Positions 1-8,310 of a stretch of DNA of 11,326 nucleotides are shown here, piece by piece. Below the pieces are notes generated by a model. That model worked only from the letters and a program-made list of their open reading frames with translations, was not told the DNA's origin and ran no database searches. Source of the stretch: an uncultured Fidelibacterota bacterium (GTDB taxonomy: Bacteria > Marinisomatota > Marinisomatia > Marinisomatales > UBA1611); NCBI GenBank assembly GCA_913045415.1, contig CAJWPW010000017.1, positions 1 to 11,326 of the forward strand, in the 5' to 3' direction. The translations under genes were made by a program, and so were the position numbers. The stretch's first letter is position 1. Every line of letters starts with the position of its first letter.

Positions 1-1089
1 TTGGGCGGATTGCTTCTGAATCTTGGATTGGATTTTTTAGTGGAATGGCTTGTGGATACTTGGAAACGGCTCCAGAAAATGGATTACCTTGTTATTGTTC
101 TCATCCTGGTTGTTATTGCAACTGTCGGATTTTTAGAAGGGATCGTCATTGGCCTGCTCATGTCCATTGCTTTGTTTGTAATCAAATATTCAAAGGTAGA
201 AGTAATCAAATACGAACTATCGGGAAAAACTTATAGCAGTAATGTAGGTCGATCAGATCAGATGAAGAAAATTCTTGAGGAAAACGGTGATAAAATTTTT
301 ATCCTTCCGCTCCAGGGTTTTGTCTTTTTTGGCACGGCCAACCAAATTCTTGAACGAGTACAGCAACGGTTCGAATCAGACCCCATTATAGATATGTCAT
401 TCCTGGTGTTTGATTTTCGGCAAGTGACTGGCGTTGACTCTTCTGCTGTGAACAGTTTTAATAAATTGCAGATCATGGCAGAAAAAAATGAATTTCGAGT
501 TTTGCTTTGTGGAATGACCGATGAAGTCAACGATCAGTTTGAAACTGAAAATATCATATCAGAAGATTCAGACATATTTAATGCATTCGGCGACTTAGAT
601 CATGGACTGGAATGGTGCGAAGAATCCATTATTAAAAAATCTATTTCACTAAATGAGAATGAAGACCATCCCATCAGCGTTGAATCCTTCAAGGATAAAT
701 TCCAACAGGTAGCGGATTTTTTTGAATACCGTGAAGAGTTGGAAGGAACCCGCATCATTGAGCAAGGAGAAGATCCCGGAGGGATTTATTTCATTGATTC
801 GGGAAAAATTTCAGTTTGGTTAAATACAGGAGATGGAAGCGAGATTCGGTTGAAAACGATGGGAGTAGGAACTGTAGTAGGAGAAGTCAGCCTTTATCTT
901 GGTTCATTAGCATCCGCATCTGTGGTGACAGATGAACCATGCCAGATCTATTATTTATCTAAGAAAAAATTCAATGAATTAAACCAGGATGCTCCTCATA
1001 AAGCCAGTGAACTACATACCTATGTTGTAAAATTATTGAGTGATCGATTGGCTGAATCAAATGCTACGATTCGAGCATTAATGCGTTAA
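1..1089 (+). CDS. SulP-family anion transporter, C-terminal part with STAS and cNMP-binding-like domains (5' partial)
   Basis: This is the C-terminal 362 residues of an inner-membrane SulP (SLC26-like) anion transporter or channel, of the sulfate/bicarbonate class. The frame is open from base 1 and begins inside the transport domain, so the TTG at base 1 is most likely an internal Leu codon and the true start lies outside the window. Seen in order: the end of the transport domain with two hydrophobic segments (about residues 29-44 and 46-61), a STAS domain (about 95-205, with the D-S-S motif at 146-148 at the site phosphorylated in SpoIIAA-type STAS proteins), and a cyclic-nucleotide-binding fold (about 236-345, with the G-E pair at 294-295). 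The Arg expected about ten residues after G-E in cAMP-binding proteins is Ala/Ser here, so ligand binding is uncertain. SulP-STAS-CNB fusions are a known bacterial architecture. The exact substrate cannot be read. The gene ends 8 bp from the convergent yqgE-like gene. Confidence 0.9.
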   Translation: MGGLLLNLGLDFLVEWLVDTWKRLQKMDYLVIVLILVVIATVGFLEGIVIGLLMSIALFVIKYSKVEVIKYELSGKTYSSNVGRSDQMKKILEENGDKIFILPLQGFVFFGTANQILERVQQRFESDPIIDMSFLVFDFRQVTGVDSSAVNSFNKLQIMAEKNEFRVLLCGMTDEVNDQFETENIISEDSDIFNAFGDLDHGLEWCEESIIKKSISLNENEDHPISVESFKDKFQQVADFFEYREELEGTRIIEQGEDPGGIYFIDSGKISVWLNTGDGSEIRLKTMGVGTVVGEVSLYLGSLASASVVTDEPCQIYYLSKKKFNELNQDAPHKASELHTYVVKLLSDRLAESNATIRALMR

Positions 1090-1097
1090 ATATTAGA

Positions 1098-1652
1098 TTA
1101 GGCTTGCCCGCTTATGCCCAGGGAAGGGCCAAGATCCATACCTAGGGACCCAATTGCTTGTTGCCACATTTGTTCTGGATTAACATTGAAAATAAAATCT
1201 CGTGTGGTGTTTTGCATAAGCCAATCACCATTTTCAATTTCTCTTTCCAATTGTCCCTGCGACCATCCGGAATGCCCCAACATTAATTTGAACGGAATAT
1301 CCGGTCTACGTTGAAGTTCTTTCAAAACATGTTGTTGACTGGTCATGGAAATATTCTCGGAGATATTGATTGTTCCTTCAGAATTATAGGTGGCATCATG
1401 AAGTACAATTCCCCGTTCCAATAGCACAGGACCGCCAAAAAAAATATCATTTACCAAAGAATGAATGGTATCATCACCAATATAGAGTTTTTCAAAAAGT
1501 TCTTTTAAGTCCGGTGCCTGAAATTGCTTATTGATTATCATACCCATGGCACCTTCCTTGTTATGCTCACAGACATAAACCACAGCTTTGGAAAAATAGG
1601 GATCTGCCATGTGGGGCATGGAGATAAGGATTTGGTTTGTTAAAGAACCCAT
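1098..1652 (-). CDS. yqgE: YqgE/AlgH family protein (UPF0301)
   Basis: The 184-residue protein is close to the 187 residues of E. coli YqgE. Family landmarks seen: the N-terminal L-I-x-M-P-x-x-x-D-P-x-F block (residues 9-20), V-V-Y-V-C-E-H-N (about 24-31), G-A-M-G-M-I-I-N-K (34-42), G-G-P-V in the middle, and a G-x-x-x-W-x-x-G-Q-L-E-x-E-I block. The biochemical function of the family is not settled; AlgH was named for an effect on alginate regulation in Pseudomonas, and the protein is soluble with no signal peptide here. The start ATG at 1652 is chosen because the N-terminus aligns with E. coli YqgE without extension. A TTGACA promoter sits so close upstream that the mRNA would start at or next to the ATG. 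The gene lies alone on the minus strand, convergent with the SulP gene and divergent from uvrA. Confidence 0.93.
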   Translation of the reverse strand: MGSLTNQILISMPHMADPYFSKAVVYVCEHNKEGAMGMIINKQFQAPDLKELFEKLYIGDDTIHSLVNDIFFGGPVLLERGIVLHDATYNSEGTINISENISMTSQQHVLKELQRRPDIPFKLMLGHSGWSQGQLEREIENGDWLMQNTTRDFIFNVNPEQMWQQAIGSLGMDLGPSLGISGQA

Positions 1653-1686
1653 GGTTCAAAGTACCAATTCTGGAATTCCGTGTCAA
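1653..1686 (-). promoter_or_regulatory. Candidate sigma-70 promoter of yqgE (leaderless type)
   Basis: On the minus strand, a perfect TTGACA (bases 1686 to 1681) is followed by a 17-bp spacer and TACTTT (1663 to 1658) as the -10 element. Only five bases separate the -10 element from the yqgE ATG, so the expected transcription start is at or within a base or two of the A at 1652. The spacer contains the palindrome GGAATTCC (1672-1679). There is no Shine-Dalgarno sequence between the promoter and the ATG. The -35 match and ideal spacing are strong; the -10 is only partial (T, A and final T match). Confidence 0.55.
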
Positions 1687-1746
1687 GTAAATGAAAACAC
1701 AATTCCTCGATTTTCTAATGATAGAATTAAAGTGCAAATTAATGTA

Positions 1747-1768
1747 AAGGTAGTTTAAGGTTACCTTA
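1747..1768. promoter_or_regulatory. Operator-like AAGGT half-site cluster
   Basis: Two direct AAGGT copies (1747-1751 and 1757-1761) lie exactly 10 bp apart, and an inverted ACCTT follows at 1763-1767. The last two form the 13-bp palindrome TAAGGT-T-ACCTTA (1756-1768). The location between divergent genes suits a regulator binding site, but no regulator is known and chance cannot be excluded in AT-rich DNA. Confidence 0.25.
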
Positions 1769-1828
1769 TTCATCCCAGCCAATTTTAAAACTATTTTAAT
1801 GGTTTCTTAATAGAAATGAATCTAAGAA

Positions 1829-1858
1829 TTGACTTGGTATCTTTTTTGCACAGCTAAT
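1829..1858 (+). promoter_or_regulatory. Weak candidate promoter for uvrA
   Basis: TTGACT (1829-1834, five of six bases of the -35 consensus) is followed after 18 bp by GCTAAT (1853-1858), which matches only the last four bases of the -10 consensus; TAATAA (1855-1860) is an alternative with an overlong 20-bp spacer. Either would leave an untranslated leader of about 95 bases before uvrA. No E. coli-type LexA box (CTGT-N8-ACAG) was recognised in the region, although uvrA is often SOS-controlled. Confidence 0.25.
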
Positions 1859-1960
1859 AAAGTTATGGAAAAAAAGCAAATCGTCTTTGGGGTGCTGAAT
1901 CAAAAGTCTGTAAATTCCGGGATGTTCAAAATTGTCTCGAATTATAGGGTGTAAACTGCG

Positions 1961-4804
1961 ATGCCAAATCCCACTGATAAAATCATAGTCAAAGGTGCAC
2001 GCCAGCATAATCTTAAAGATATCAATGTAGAAATTCCTAGGGATAAGCTGGTAGTGATCACTGGTTTGTCCGGCTCGGGAAAATCATCTCTCGCATTCGA
2101 TACAATCTATGCAGAAGGCCAGAGGAGATATGTAGAATCACTCTCATCTTATGCACGGCAATTTCTAGGCCTCATGGAAAAACCGGATATGGATGGCATT
2201 GAAGGATTATCTCCAGCCATTTCCATCGAACAGAAAGCCACAGCACGAAATCCAAGATCCACCGTTGGTACTGTTACGGAAATCCATGATTATCTTCGAC
2301 TCCTTTATGCCCATATTGGATTACCCCATTGTTGGAAGTGTAGAAAACCGATCCAAAAACAAACAGTTCAGCAAATCGTCGATACAGTGAGCAAATTTAA
2401 ATCCGGGACTAAAATGCATATTTTGGCCCCCCTTATTCGTGGGCGCAAAGGAAAACATAAAGGCGTTTTTGATGAGATCAGGAAAGAAGGTTTCCTACGT
2501 GTTCGAGTAGATGGTGACGTAATGTCTGTAGATGATAAGATCATTTTGAATAAAAATAAAAAACACACCATCGAGGTTGTGGTGGATCGACTCATAATAA
2601 AGAAAGACATGCATGAGCGCTTGACCGAATCCATTGAATTAGCACTGAAGATTGGCAGTGGTCTCATTTTGGTCAATGAATTACCAAATAAAGAACATTT
2701 GTTTTCTGAACATTTTGCCTGTCCCGATTGCGAAGTTTCCATGGAAGAAATGGTGCCGCGAATGTTCTCATTTAATTCTCCTTATGGTGCCTGCCCAAAA
2801 TGTGATGGATTGGGGTCTCATATGGAAGTGGATCCTAATTTGATCGTGCCTGATAAATCCAAAAGTCTTATTCAGGGTGCCATTGCATCGCTGGGAGAAC
2901 AACCCCGAGGGAACTGGTATGGCAGTATCCTGAAAAGTCTCTCCCGTCATTACGAATTCAATTTTACCACGCGATGGATTAAGATGGATCCTAATATTCG
3001 TCAAATATTGCTCTACGGCACTGGAGATAAAAAATTTAAAATGGACTACAGTTCCGAGCGTTGGAGTGGAACTTATTCCGGAGGCTGGGAAGGGGCTATT
3101 CCGAATTTAATGCGCCGATACACCCAAACTAAATCTTCTGGCATTCGCGAATGGATCGAACAATTTATGAGTATGCGTCCTTGTTTTGATTGTAAAGGCG
3201 CTAGGCTCCGGAAGGAAACACTTGGAGTTATAATTAATGAGAAAAATATTGGCCATGTGTCTTCCATGTCCATCCGGGATTTAAATATCTTTTTTCAAAA
3301 TATAAATCTTACAAAAATGGAGCATGCTATCGCTGATCAGATCCTGAAAGAGATTTGTCAGCGATTGAGTTTTTTGGTCAATGTAGGATTGAGTTATCTC
3401 ACCTTAGATCGCTCGGCTACCACTTTATCAGGAGGAGAATCCCAACGAATTCGACTTGCCACACAGATTGGCTCCCAATTAATGGGCGTCCTTTATATTT
3501 TGGACGAACCATCCATCGGACTCCACCCACGTGATAATAATCGATTGCTAAATACCTTAAAATCACTTCGGGATATTGGGAATTCTATTCTAGTTGTAGA
3601 GCACGATAAAGAAACGATAGAAGCGGCGGATTATGTCATCGATTTAGGACCAGGCGCAGGGAAACATGGCGGAGAAATCACTTTTGCAGGAACCCCAAAG
3701 GAATTGTTAAAATCCAATAAGTCACTTACGGGTAAATATCTTTCCGGTAAAAAAGAAATTCGAATTCCAAAGGTCCGCCGAAATGGAAGCTCAAATCAAT
3801 TATCAATCAAAGGTGCCACAGGAAATAATTTAAAATCTATTGATGTGGATTTTCCATTGGGACGATTTATTGCTGTAACGGGTGTATCCGGAAGTGGCAA
3901 AAGTTCGTTGGTGAATGAGACTCTCTTTCCTGCTTTAGCGAAAGAATTGAACAAGGCGCGCGCTTACCCATTGGAATTTGATTCCATCACAGGAGCGAAG
4001 TTTCTTGATAAGGTGGTGGATATTGACCAAAAACCCATAGGTCGGACGCCAAGATCCAATCCTGCAACTTATACCGGTGTTTTTACATTCATTCGTGATA
4101 TGTTTGCCAAATTACCGGAATCTAAAATTCGAGGTTATAAACCTGGTCGTTTTTCATTTAATGTAAAAGGCGGTCGCTGTGAATCCTGTGAAGGTGATGG
4201 CATTATTAAGATTGAAATGAATTTTCTCCCGGATGTGTATGTAACCTGTGAAGTTTGTGCAGGAAAACGATATAACCGGGAAACATTGGAAGTGAAATAC
4301 AGGGGGAAATCCATTGCTGAAGTGTTGGGTATGCCCGTATCTGAAGCTTTGGAGTTTTTTAAAAATATTCCATCTATCCATAAAAAACTCCATACATTAA
4401 ATGATGTGGGACTAGGCTATATCCATTTGGGGCAGCAAGCCACAACACTTTCCGGTGGAGAAGCGCAGCGGGTGAAACTGGCCACGGAACTCTCTAAAGT
4501 ATCTGCCGCAAGAACACTTTACATTTTGGACGAACCTACCACAGGCCTCCATTTCGAGGATATTAGGATGCTCTTGCATGTGCTCCAGCGTTTGGTGGAA
4601 CGTGGAAATACGGTTTTGGTCATTGAACATAATTTGGATGTGATCAAGACTGCGGATTGGATCATCGATTTGGGGCCGGAAGGCGGTGACGATGGCGGGA
4701 CTGTCTTGGCCACCGGCACGCCGGAAGAAATTGCATCAGTGAAAACATCTTATACTGGATCATTTTTAAAACAAATTTTAATGAAAAAGGGAATCGCGGC
4801 ATGA
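1961..4804 (+). CDS. uvrA: Excinuclease ABC subunit A (UvrA)
   Basis: UvrA is the damage-recognition ATPase of nucleotide excision repair; it dimerises, loads UvrB at lesions and acts in the cytoplasm. The 947-residue length is normal. It has two ABC modules. Module 1 has Walker A G-L-S-G-S-G-K-S at 35-42, signature L-S-G-G-E near 489-493 and Walker B L-D-E-P near 513-516. Module 2 has Walker A G-V-S-G-S-G-K-S from 641, signature L-S-G-G-E at 830-834 and Walker B D-E at 857-858. Two CxxC pairs form each zinc site: C254/C257 with C278/C281, and C740/C743 with C763/C766. All key residues are present. The start is well fixed: an in-frame TAA at 1952-1954 rules out any upstream start, and AGGGTG (1946-1951) is a modest ribosome-binding site. 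The stop codon overlaps the ATG of the following short ORF (ATGA). Confidence 0.98.
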   Translation: MPNPTDKIIVKGARQHNLKDINVEIPRDKLVVITGLSGSGKSSLAFDTIYAEGQRRYVESLSSYARQFLGLMEKPDMDGIEGLSPAISIEQKATARNPRSTVGTVTEIHDYLRLLYAHIGLPHCWKCRKPIQKQTVQQIVDTVSKFKSGTKMHILAPLIRGRKGKHKGVFDEIRKEGFLRVRVDGDVMSVDDKIILNKNKKHTIEVVVDRLIIKKDMHERLTESIELALKIGSGLILVNELPNKEHLFSEHFACPDCEVSMEEMVPRMFSFNSPYGACPKCDGLGSHMEVDPNLIVPDKSKSLIQGAIASLGEQPRGNWYGSILKSLSRHYEFNFTTRWIKMDPNIRQILLYGTGDKKFKMDYSSERWSGTYSGGWEGAIPNLMRRYTQTKSSGIREWIEQFMSMRPCFDCKGARLRKETLGVIINEKNIGHVSSMSIRDLNIFFQNINLTKMEHAIADQILKEICQRLSFLVNVGLSYLTLDRSATTLSGGESQRIRLATQIGSQLMGVLYILDEPSIGLHPRDNNRLLNTLKSLRDIGNSILVVEHDKETIEAADYVIDLGPGAGKHGGEITFAGTPKELLKSNKSLTGKYLSGKKEIRIPKVRRNGSSNQLSIKGATGNNLKSIDVDFPLGRFIAVTGVSGSGKSSLVNETLFPALAKELNKARAYPLEFDSITGAKFLDKVVDIDQKPIGRTPRSNPATYTGVFTFIRDMFAKLPESKIRGYKPGRFSFNVKGGRCESCEGDGIIKIEMNFLPDVYVTCEVCAGKRYNRETLEVKYRGKSIAEVLGMPVSEALEFFKNIPSIHKKLHTLNDVGLGYIHLGQQATTLSGGEAQRVKLATELSKVSAARTLYILDEPTTGLHFEDIRMLLHVLQRLVERGNTVLVIEHNLDVIKTADWIIDLGPEGGDDGGTVLATGTPEEIASVKTSYTGSFLKQILMKKGIAA

Positions 4805-4986
4805 GATCTCCTGCAGAATTAAAGCACTTTTTTACACTTTGGGAGATCGTGAAAGATCTTATTGATCAATGTATTGATATTATGCTGAATCTACGCCAAA
4901 GTGAGCATACCGGTGGCTCCGGATCCAATGTTCACACTATGGTAGTCAAACTTTTCTCCCTCTCTGTCTTTACGACAGCAATTTGA
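4801..4986 (+). pseudogene. 61-codon ORF, probable N-terminal remnant of a transketolase-like TPP enzyme
   Basis: This intact 61-residue frame starts in an ATGA overlap with the uvrA stop and ends at TGA 4984-4986. Its middle, from about residue 13, reads as an amphipathic helix followed by R-Q-S-E-H-T-G-G-S-G-S-N-V-H. From memory this matches the N-terminal segment of transketolase-like thiamine-diphosphate enzymes, where the motif is S-G-H-P-G-G-S. Here Gly became Glu and Pro became Thr, and after about residue 53 the similarity stops. The other two plus frames through 5036 do not resume it, so the cofactor-binding and catalytic parts are missing. I infer a deleted gene whose 5' end survives between uvrA and ruvB. 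The alternative is a genuine small protein translationally coupled to uvrA. The resemblance is by recall, without an alignment. Confidence 0.5.
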
Positions 4987-5000
4987 GATTGTATCTTTAG

Positions 5001-5019
5001 AGTCAGTTTTAAACTGATT
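5001..5019. promoter_or_regulatory. Palindrome upstream of ruvB
   Basis: AGTCAGTTT-T-AAACTGATT is an almost perfect inverted repeat with a single central base (one G/T mismatch in the outer arm). It lies 17 bases before the ruvB ATG in the only real gap of the uvrA-ispE run. The loop is too small for a good RNA hairpin and no strong T-tract follows, so an operator is more plausible than a terminator. It does not match the classical LexA boxes of E. coli or Bacillus. Function is unknown. Confidence 0.3.
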
Positions 5020-5036
5020 TACATCCATTTTACTTA

Positions 5037-6059
5037 ATGACAGAGATACATATTACAGACCCAACACCGTTCGATGATGATAGTGCGGTTGAAAAATCTC
5101 TTCGCCCCTCTCAATTTGATGAATTTATTGGTCAGAAAGAATTGGTGGATAATTTGAAACTTTACATTGAAGCATCTAATTCTCGTGGGGATGCTTTGGA
5201 CCATGTTCTTCTATTTGGTCCACCGGGATTGGGGAAAACCACTCTCGCCAATATTGTTTCCAAGGAACTAAAATCCAACATAAAACAAGCATCCGGACCA
5301 GTAGTAGAACGAGCGGGTGACTTGGCAGGAATAATAACTAATTTAGGTCACCGTGATGTATTTTTCATCGATGAGATCCATCGTCTTAATGCAGTAGTGG
5401 AAGAATATCTCTATTCTGCCATGGAAGATTTTTCCATCGATATTATGATTGATAAGGGACCCAGTGCCCGCAGTGTACAGCTGACGATTGAACCATTCAC
5501 CCTCATTGGTGCTACCACACGATTGGGGAATCTCACTTCACCTTTGCGAGATCGTTTTGGCGTGGTACTTCGTGTGGATTATTATGAAGCAGAAGATCTT
5601 TTCCACATAATTAATCGGTCCGCCGAAATATTGGAAGTAGAGATTGATGATGAAGGTGCCATGGAATTAGCTAGACGTGCCCGTGGAACTCCACGGATCG
5701 CCAATCGTATATTGAGACGGTCCCGGGATTTTGCACAGGTCAAAGCTTCCGGCAAAATCGACATTGATGTAGCCAAGGCATCCTTGGAAAAATTAGGCAT
5801 AGATGATATTGGACTGGATGACATGGATCGGAAGATTCTGGAAGTCATTATAGATAAATTTAATGGTGGTCCTGTGGGTGTAAAATCGTTGGCAGTTGCC
5901 ATAGGAGAAGATCCCATTACCATAGAAGATGTATATGAGCCTTTTTTGATCAAGGAAGGATTTTTGCACCGTACACCAAGGGGGCGCATTGCCCAGAAAG
6001 CAGCATACAATTTACTTGGAAAAGAATTAACAACAGACCAAACGAGGTTATTTGAATGA
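5037..6059 (+). CDS. ruvB: Holliday junction ATP-dependent helicase RuvB
   Basis: RuvB is the hexameric AAA+ motor that, with RuvA, drives branch migration of Holliday junctions in recombinational repair. The 340-residue length is typical. Seen: the N-terminal S-L-R-P-x-x-F-D-E-F-I-G-Q block (about 21-33), Walker A G-P-P-G-L-G-K-T (61-68), Walker B D-E-I-H (112-115), sensor 1 G-A-T-T-R (158-162), an arginine finger in L-R-D-R-F-G (Arg about 173) and the C-terminal winged helix ending with R-T-P-R-G-R. No Shine-Dalgarno sequence precedes the ATG (AT-rich, ACTTAATG), but the N-terminus fits the family. It overlaps queA by ATGA; ruvB-queA adjacency is common in bacteria. Neither ruvA nor ruvC is in this window. 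Confidence 0.98.
   Translation: MTEIHITDPTPFDDDSAVEKSLRPSQFDEFIGQKELVDNLKLYIEASNSRGDALDHVLLFGPPGLGKTTLANIVSKELKSNIKQASGPVVERAGDLAGIITNLGHRDVFFIDEIHRLNAVVEEYLYSAMEDFSIDIMIDKGPSARSVQLTIEPFTLIGATTRLGNLTSPLRDRFGVVLRVDYYEAEDLFHIINRSAEILEVEIDDEGAMELARRARGTPRIANRILRRSRDFAQVKASGKIDIDVAKASLEKLGIDDIGLDDMDRKILEVIIDKFNGGPVGVKSLAVAIGEDPITIEDVYEPFLIKEGFLHRTPRGRIAQKAAYNLLGKELTTDQTRLFE
6044..6047 (+). promoter_or_regulatory. Shine-Dalgarno GAGG of queA inside ruvB
   Basis: GAGG lies within the last codons of ruvB, 8 bases before the overlapping queA ATG. It supports the 6056 start and coupled translation. Confidence 0.6.
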
Positions 6060-7108
6060 TCGATAAAAAGAAAAAGTATAAACTTGGTGATTTTAATTAT
6101 CGCCTACCAAAAATACTCATTGCCCAGTACCCGGAGTCCAGGCGGGATTTATCACGATTAATGGTAGTGAACCGTGATACAGGGAAAATTGAGCATAGAA
6201 AATTTCTGAATATCACAGATTATATGCGCAAAAATGATCTTATGGTGGTTAACAATACAAAGGTATTTCCTGCACGGCTTTTTGCAACGAAAGACCGGAC
6301 CGCTGCTAAAGTGGAAGTTTTTTTACTCCGTGAATTAGCACATGATCTCTGGGAGGTCATGGTAAAACCTGCCCGGAAAGTCCGCATCGGGAATAAATTG
6401 GTATTCACGCCAAAACTTATGTGCGATGTGATTGATAATACGGTTTCAGGCGGTCGTGTGGTTCGTTTCGAATATGATGGCGGTAATTTGCATAGTGTCA
6501 TCGACAGAATCGGCACATCGCCCCTTCCGCCCTACATTGATCGTGATGCCGATTCCGTGGATAAAAAGAGGTATCAAACCGTATATGCGAAGGAACGTGG
6601 TGCTGTGGCTGCCCCTACTGCTGGACTCCATTTTACTGAAGGACTTATCAAAAAAGTAAAAGATCAAGGTACCAAGATTGAAAATGTTACACTTCATATT
6701 GGACTTGGAACTTTTCGCCCTGTTCAAGTAGAAGATCTGAATCGGCACCAGATGGACTCGGAATATTTCGAAGTGTCCCCAAAAACATCCATGGCAATCA
6801 ATCAGGCTAAAAAGCGGCACCGGAAGATTATTGCTGTAGGAACATCCACCGTTCGTGCATTAGAAACAATTGCCATATCCGGATTCCAGGTAACCCCAAA
6901 AAGGGGTTGGACAGATAAATTTATTTACCCACCCTACGAATATAAAATGGTGGATAAAATGATTACCAATTTTCATGCGCCTAAATCGACATTGTTTATG
7001 ATGGTCAGTGCATTTGCTGGTCGCAAATTGATTAAAAAAGCATACCGGGAAGCTATAAAAGAGAATTATCGCTTTTTGAGCTATGGTGATGCCATGATTA
7101 TCATTTGA
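6056..7108 (+). CDS. queA: S-adenosylmethionine:tRNA ribosyltransferase-isomerase (QueA)
   Basis: QueA transfers and isomerises the ribosyl group of AdoMet onto 7-aminomethyl-7-deazaguanine in tRNA, making epoxyqueuosine at wobble position 34 of Tyr, His, Asn and Asp tRNAs. The protein has 350 residues, normal for the family. Motifs seen: L-P-x-x-L-I-A-Q-Y-P near the N-terminus (here with I before L), the [10 protein letters not shown] block, [42 protein letters not shown]-x-P-K-S-T-L and the terminal [10 protein letters not shown]. Its start overlaps the ruvB stop and has a GAGG ribosome-binding site. An 18-bp gap leads to ispD. No tRNA-guanine transglycosylase gene (tgt) follows, although tgt is a frequent partner elsewhere. 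Confidence 0.97.
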   Translation: MIDKKKKYKLGDFNYRLPKILIAQYPESRRDLSRLMVVNRDTGKIEHRKFLNITDYMRKNDLMVVNNTKVFPARLFATKDRTAAKVEVFLLRELAHDLWEVMVKPARKVRIGNKLVFTPKLMCDVIDNTVSGGRVVRFEYDGGNLHSVIDRIGTSPLPPYIDRDADSVDKKRYQTVYAKERGAVAAPTAGLHFTEGLIKKVKDQGTKIENVTLHIGLGTFRPVQVEDLNRHQMDSEYFEVSPKTSMAINQAKKRHRKIIAVGTSTVRALETIAISGFQVTPKRGWTDKFIYPPYEYKMVDKMITNFHAPKSTLFMMVSAFAGRKLIKKAYREAIKENYRFLSYGDAMIII

Positions 7109-7126
7109 TCAAAAACCTTATGTAAT

Positions 7127-7819
7127 ATGAAAGTATCCGCAATCATTCCTGCTGCTGGTTCTGGCGAACGGTTTGGCGAAGAAAAACAATTTAAATTGTT
7201 GTCCGGCCGGCCGCTTTTCTTTCATACCTTGAAACTATTTTTGCAATCGGACTATATTGACGAAATTATTGTGGCTGTGCCCAGTGCTAATGTAGACTCC
7301 ACCCATCGAGATGTGTTGTCCATGTCAGCTGGAAAACCGGTGAAAGTGGTGGCTGGGGGTACACGTCGGCAGGATTCTGTGAAAAATGGCATAGATGTAT
7401 CTGACTCGGATTCAACATTGGTTTGCATCCACGATGCTGCCCGGCCTTTTGTGACAGAAGACCTTATTCAGCGATCCATTTCTGCTTGTGAATTTGCAGA
7501 TGGTGCTGTTGTGGGAATCCCCAGTAAGGATACGGTAAAATTTTCTGAGAATGGATTGGTAAAAGAAACGCTTGATCGTGAAAAAATATGGCTGGCGCAG
7601 ACTCCCCAATGTTTTCATAAAAATAAATTACTTCAGGCGTTGGATCATGCCGAAACAGAAAACTTAACCGGAACCGATGAATCCGCATTAATGGAAGCAA
7701 TGGGATTCTCCATCAAACTGGTAGAGGGAGAATCAAACAATTTTAAGATTACCACAAAAGATGATTGGATACGAGCGGAAATAGTTGCCATTCGACAGGC
7801 TCAGGGAACAGTTTTATGA
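7127..7819 (+). CDS. ispD: 2-C-methyl-D-erythritol 4-phosphate cytidylyltransferase (IspD)
   Basis: IspD joins MEP and CTP to give CDP-methylerythritol, the third step of the non-mevalonate isoprenoid pathway. It has 230 residues, as usual. Seen: the nucleotide-binding N-terminus I-I-P-A-A-G-S-G-E-R-F-G (6-17) with Lys20 and Lys23 following, G-G-T-R-R-Q-D-S-V (77-85), D-A-A-R-P (103-107), Q-T-P-Q (158-161), T-D-E-S (183-186) and the terminal K-I-T-T (207-210). No Shine-Dalgarno sequence is visible in the 18-bp gap after queA. Its stop overlaps the ispF ATG (ATGA). The C-terminal A-I-R-Q-A-Q-G-T-V-L tail is slightly long but ordinary. Confidence 0.97.
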   Translation: MKVSAIIPAAGSGERFGEEKQFKLLSGRPLFFHTLKLFLQSDYIDEIIVAVPSANVDSTHRDVLSMSAGKPVKVVAGGTRRQDSVKNGIDVSDSDSTLVCIHDAARPFVTEDLIQRSISACEFADGAVVGIPSKDTVKFSENGLVKETLDREKIWLAQTPQCFHKNKLLQALDHAETENLTGTDESALMEAMGFSIKLVEGESNNFKITTKDDWIRAEIVAIRQAQGTVL

Positions 7820-8310
7820 TCAGAACAGGTATAGGATATGATGTTCACCAGTTGGCGAAAGGAGAATTACTTACTATAGGGGGTGTGGATATACCATCAT
7901 CTTTTGGGTCAGTGGGACATTCTGATGGCGATGCTTTGATCCATGCGGTGGTGGATGCGCTTCTTGGTGCATCCGCATTGGGTGACATTGGTCAATTTTT
8001 CCCCAGCAATGATGATACTTGGAAAGGTGCCCCCAGCAGTTACTTTTTAGCCGATGCAGTTAAACGAATTCGGGAAGCTGGATTTGAGATCAATAATATA
8101 GACGCAACCATTATTCTCCAAAAACCAAAACTGGAAGAATATATTCCCCAGATGAAATATAACTTATCTCATTCCATGCAAATTGATGAATCCAAAGTTT
8201 CCATAAAAGCCACAACTACAGACCATCTTGGATTTGTGGGTGATAGTTCCGGCTGGGCAGTACAGGCCATTGCAACACTTTGTATTAAAAATGAGCCATC
8301 TTGTACTTAA
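7816..8310 (+). CDS. ispF: 2-C-methyl-D-erythritol 2,4-cyclodiphosphate synthase (IspF)
   Basis: IspF cyclises CDP-ME 2-phosphate to ME-cyclodiphosphate with release of CMP; it is a zinc-dependent trimer. I start it at ATG 7816, giving M-I-R-T-G-I-G-Y-D-V-H and 164 residues. A longer frame begins at 7765, but its 17 extra residues lie inside ispD and have no family counterpart. Metal ligands are Asp9, His11 and His43; G-H-S-D-G-D-A (34-40), G-D-I-G-x-F-F-P (56-63) and K-A-T-T-T (131-135) are intact. The last motif continues D-H-L-G-F, where E. coli has E-K-L-G-F. A weak GGGA lies 8 bases before the start. It overlaps ispD by 4 bp and ispE by 20 bp. Confidence 0.97.
   Translation: MIRTGIGYDVHQLAKGELLTIGGVDIPSSFGSVGHSDGDALIHAVVDALLGASALGDIGQFFPSNDDTWKGAPSSYFLADAVKRIREAGFEINNIDATIILQKPKLEEYIPQMKYNLSHSMQIDESKVSIKATTTDHLGFVGDSSGWAVQAIATLCIKNEPSCT

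Larger units (their letters stand above)
1653..1960. other. Divergent yqgE-uvrA intergenic region
   Basis: This 308-bp AT-rich stretch separates two divergent start codons. It holds the yqgE promoter at its left end, a group of AAGGT half-sites around 1747-1768, a weak uvrA promoter candidate near 1829-1858, and a 29-codon plus-strand ORF (1865-1954) with no recognisable product. No RNA gene, terminator or repeat family was recognised. An antisense 70-residue reading frame here runs into the uvrA start and looks like chance. Confidence 0.7.

Noticed and set aside
1090..1097. Bidirectional terminator between the convergent SulP and yqgE genes
   Set aside because: The gap is 8 bp and no GC-rich stem with a T-tract is evident there or in the flanking codons.
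1796..2008. 70-codon minus-strand frame spanning the uvrA start
   Set aside because: Partly intergenic, but it runs through the uvrA start and first codons antisense, has no ribosome-binding site and no recognisable protein features.
2368..2742. 124-codon open frame antisense to uvrA
   Set aside because: It lies wholly inside uvrA, its composition is that of a reverse-strand shadow, and no motif was seen.
5582..6010. 142-codon open frame antisense to ruvB
   Set aside because: It is a shadow of the strongly conserved ruvB reading frame, with Met/Ser/Arg-rich low-information sequence and no recognised domain.
6446..6820. 124-codon open frame antisense to queA
   Set aside because: Contained within a conserved gene with intact motifs; no family resemblance.
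7765..7815. Longer ispF start at 7765
   Set aside because: The extra 17 residues lie in ispD and have no IspF counterpart; ATG 7816 gives the canonical N-terminus and an ATGA overlap.
8228..8290. Longer ispE start at 8228
   Set aside because: The extra 21 residues overlap conserved ispF codons and do not fit the GHMP kinase N-terminus; ATG 8291 does.
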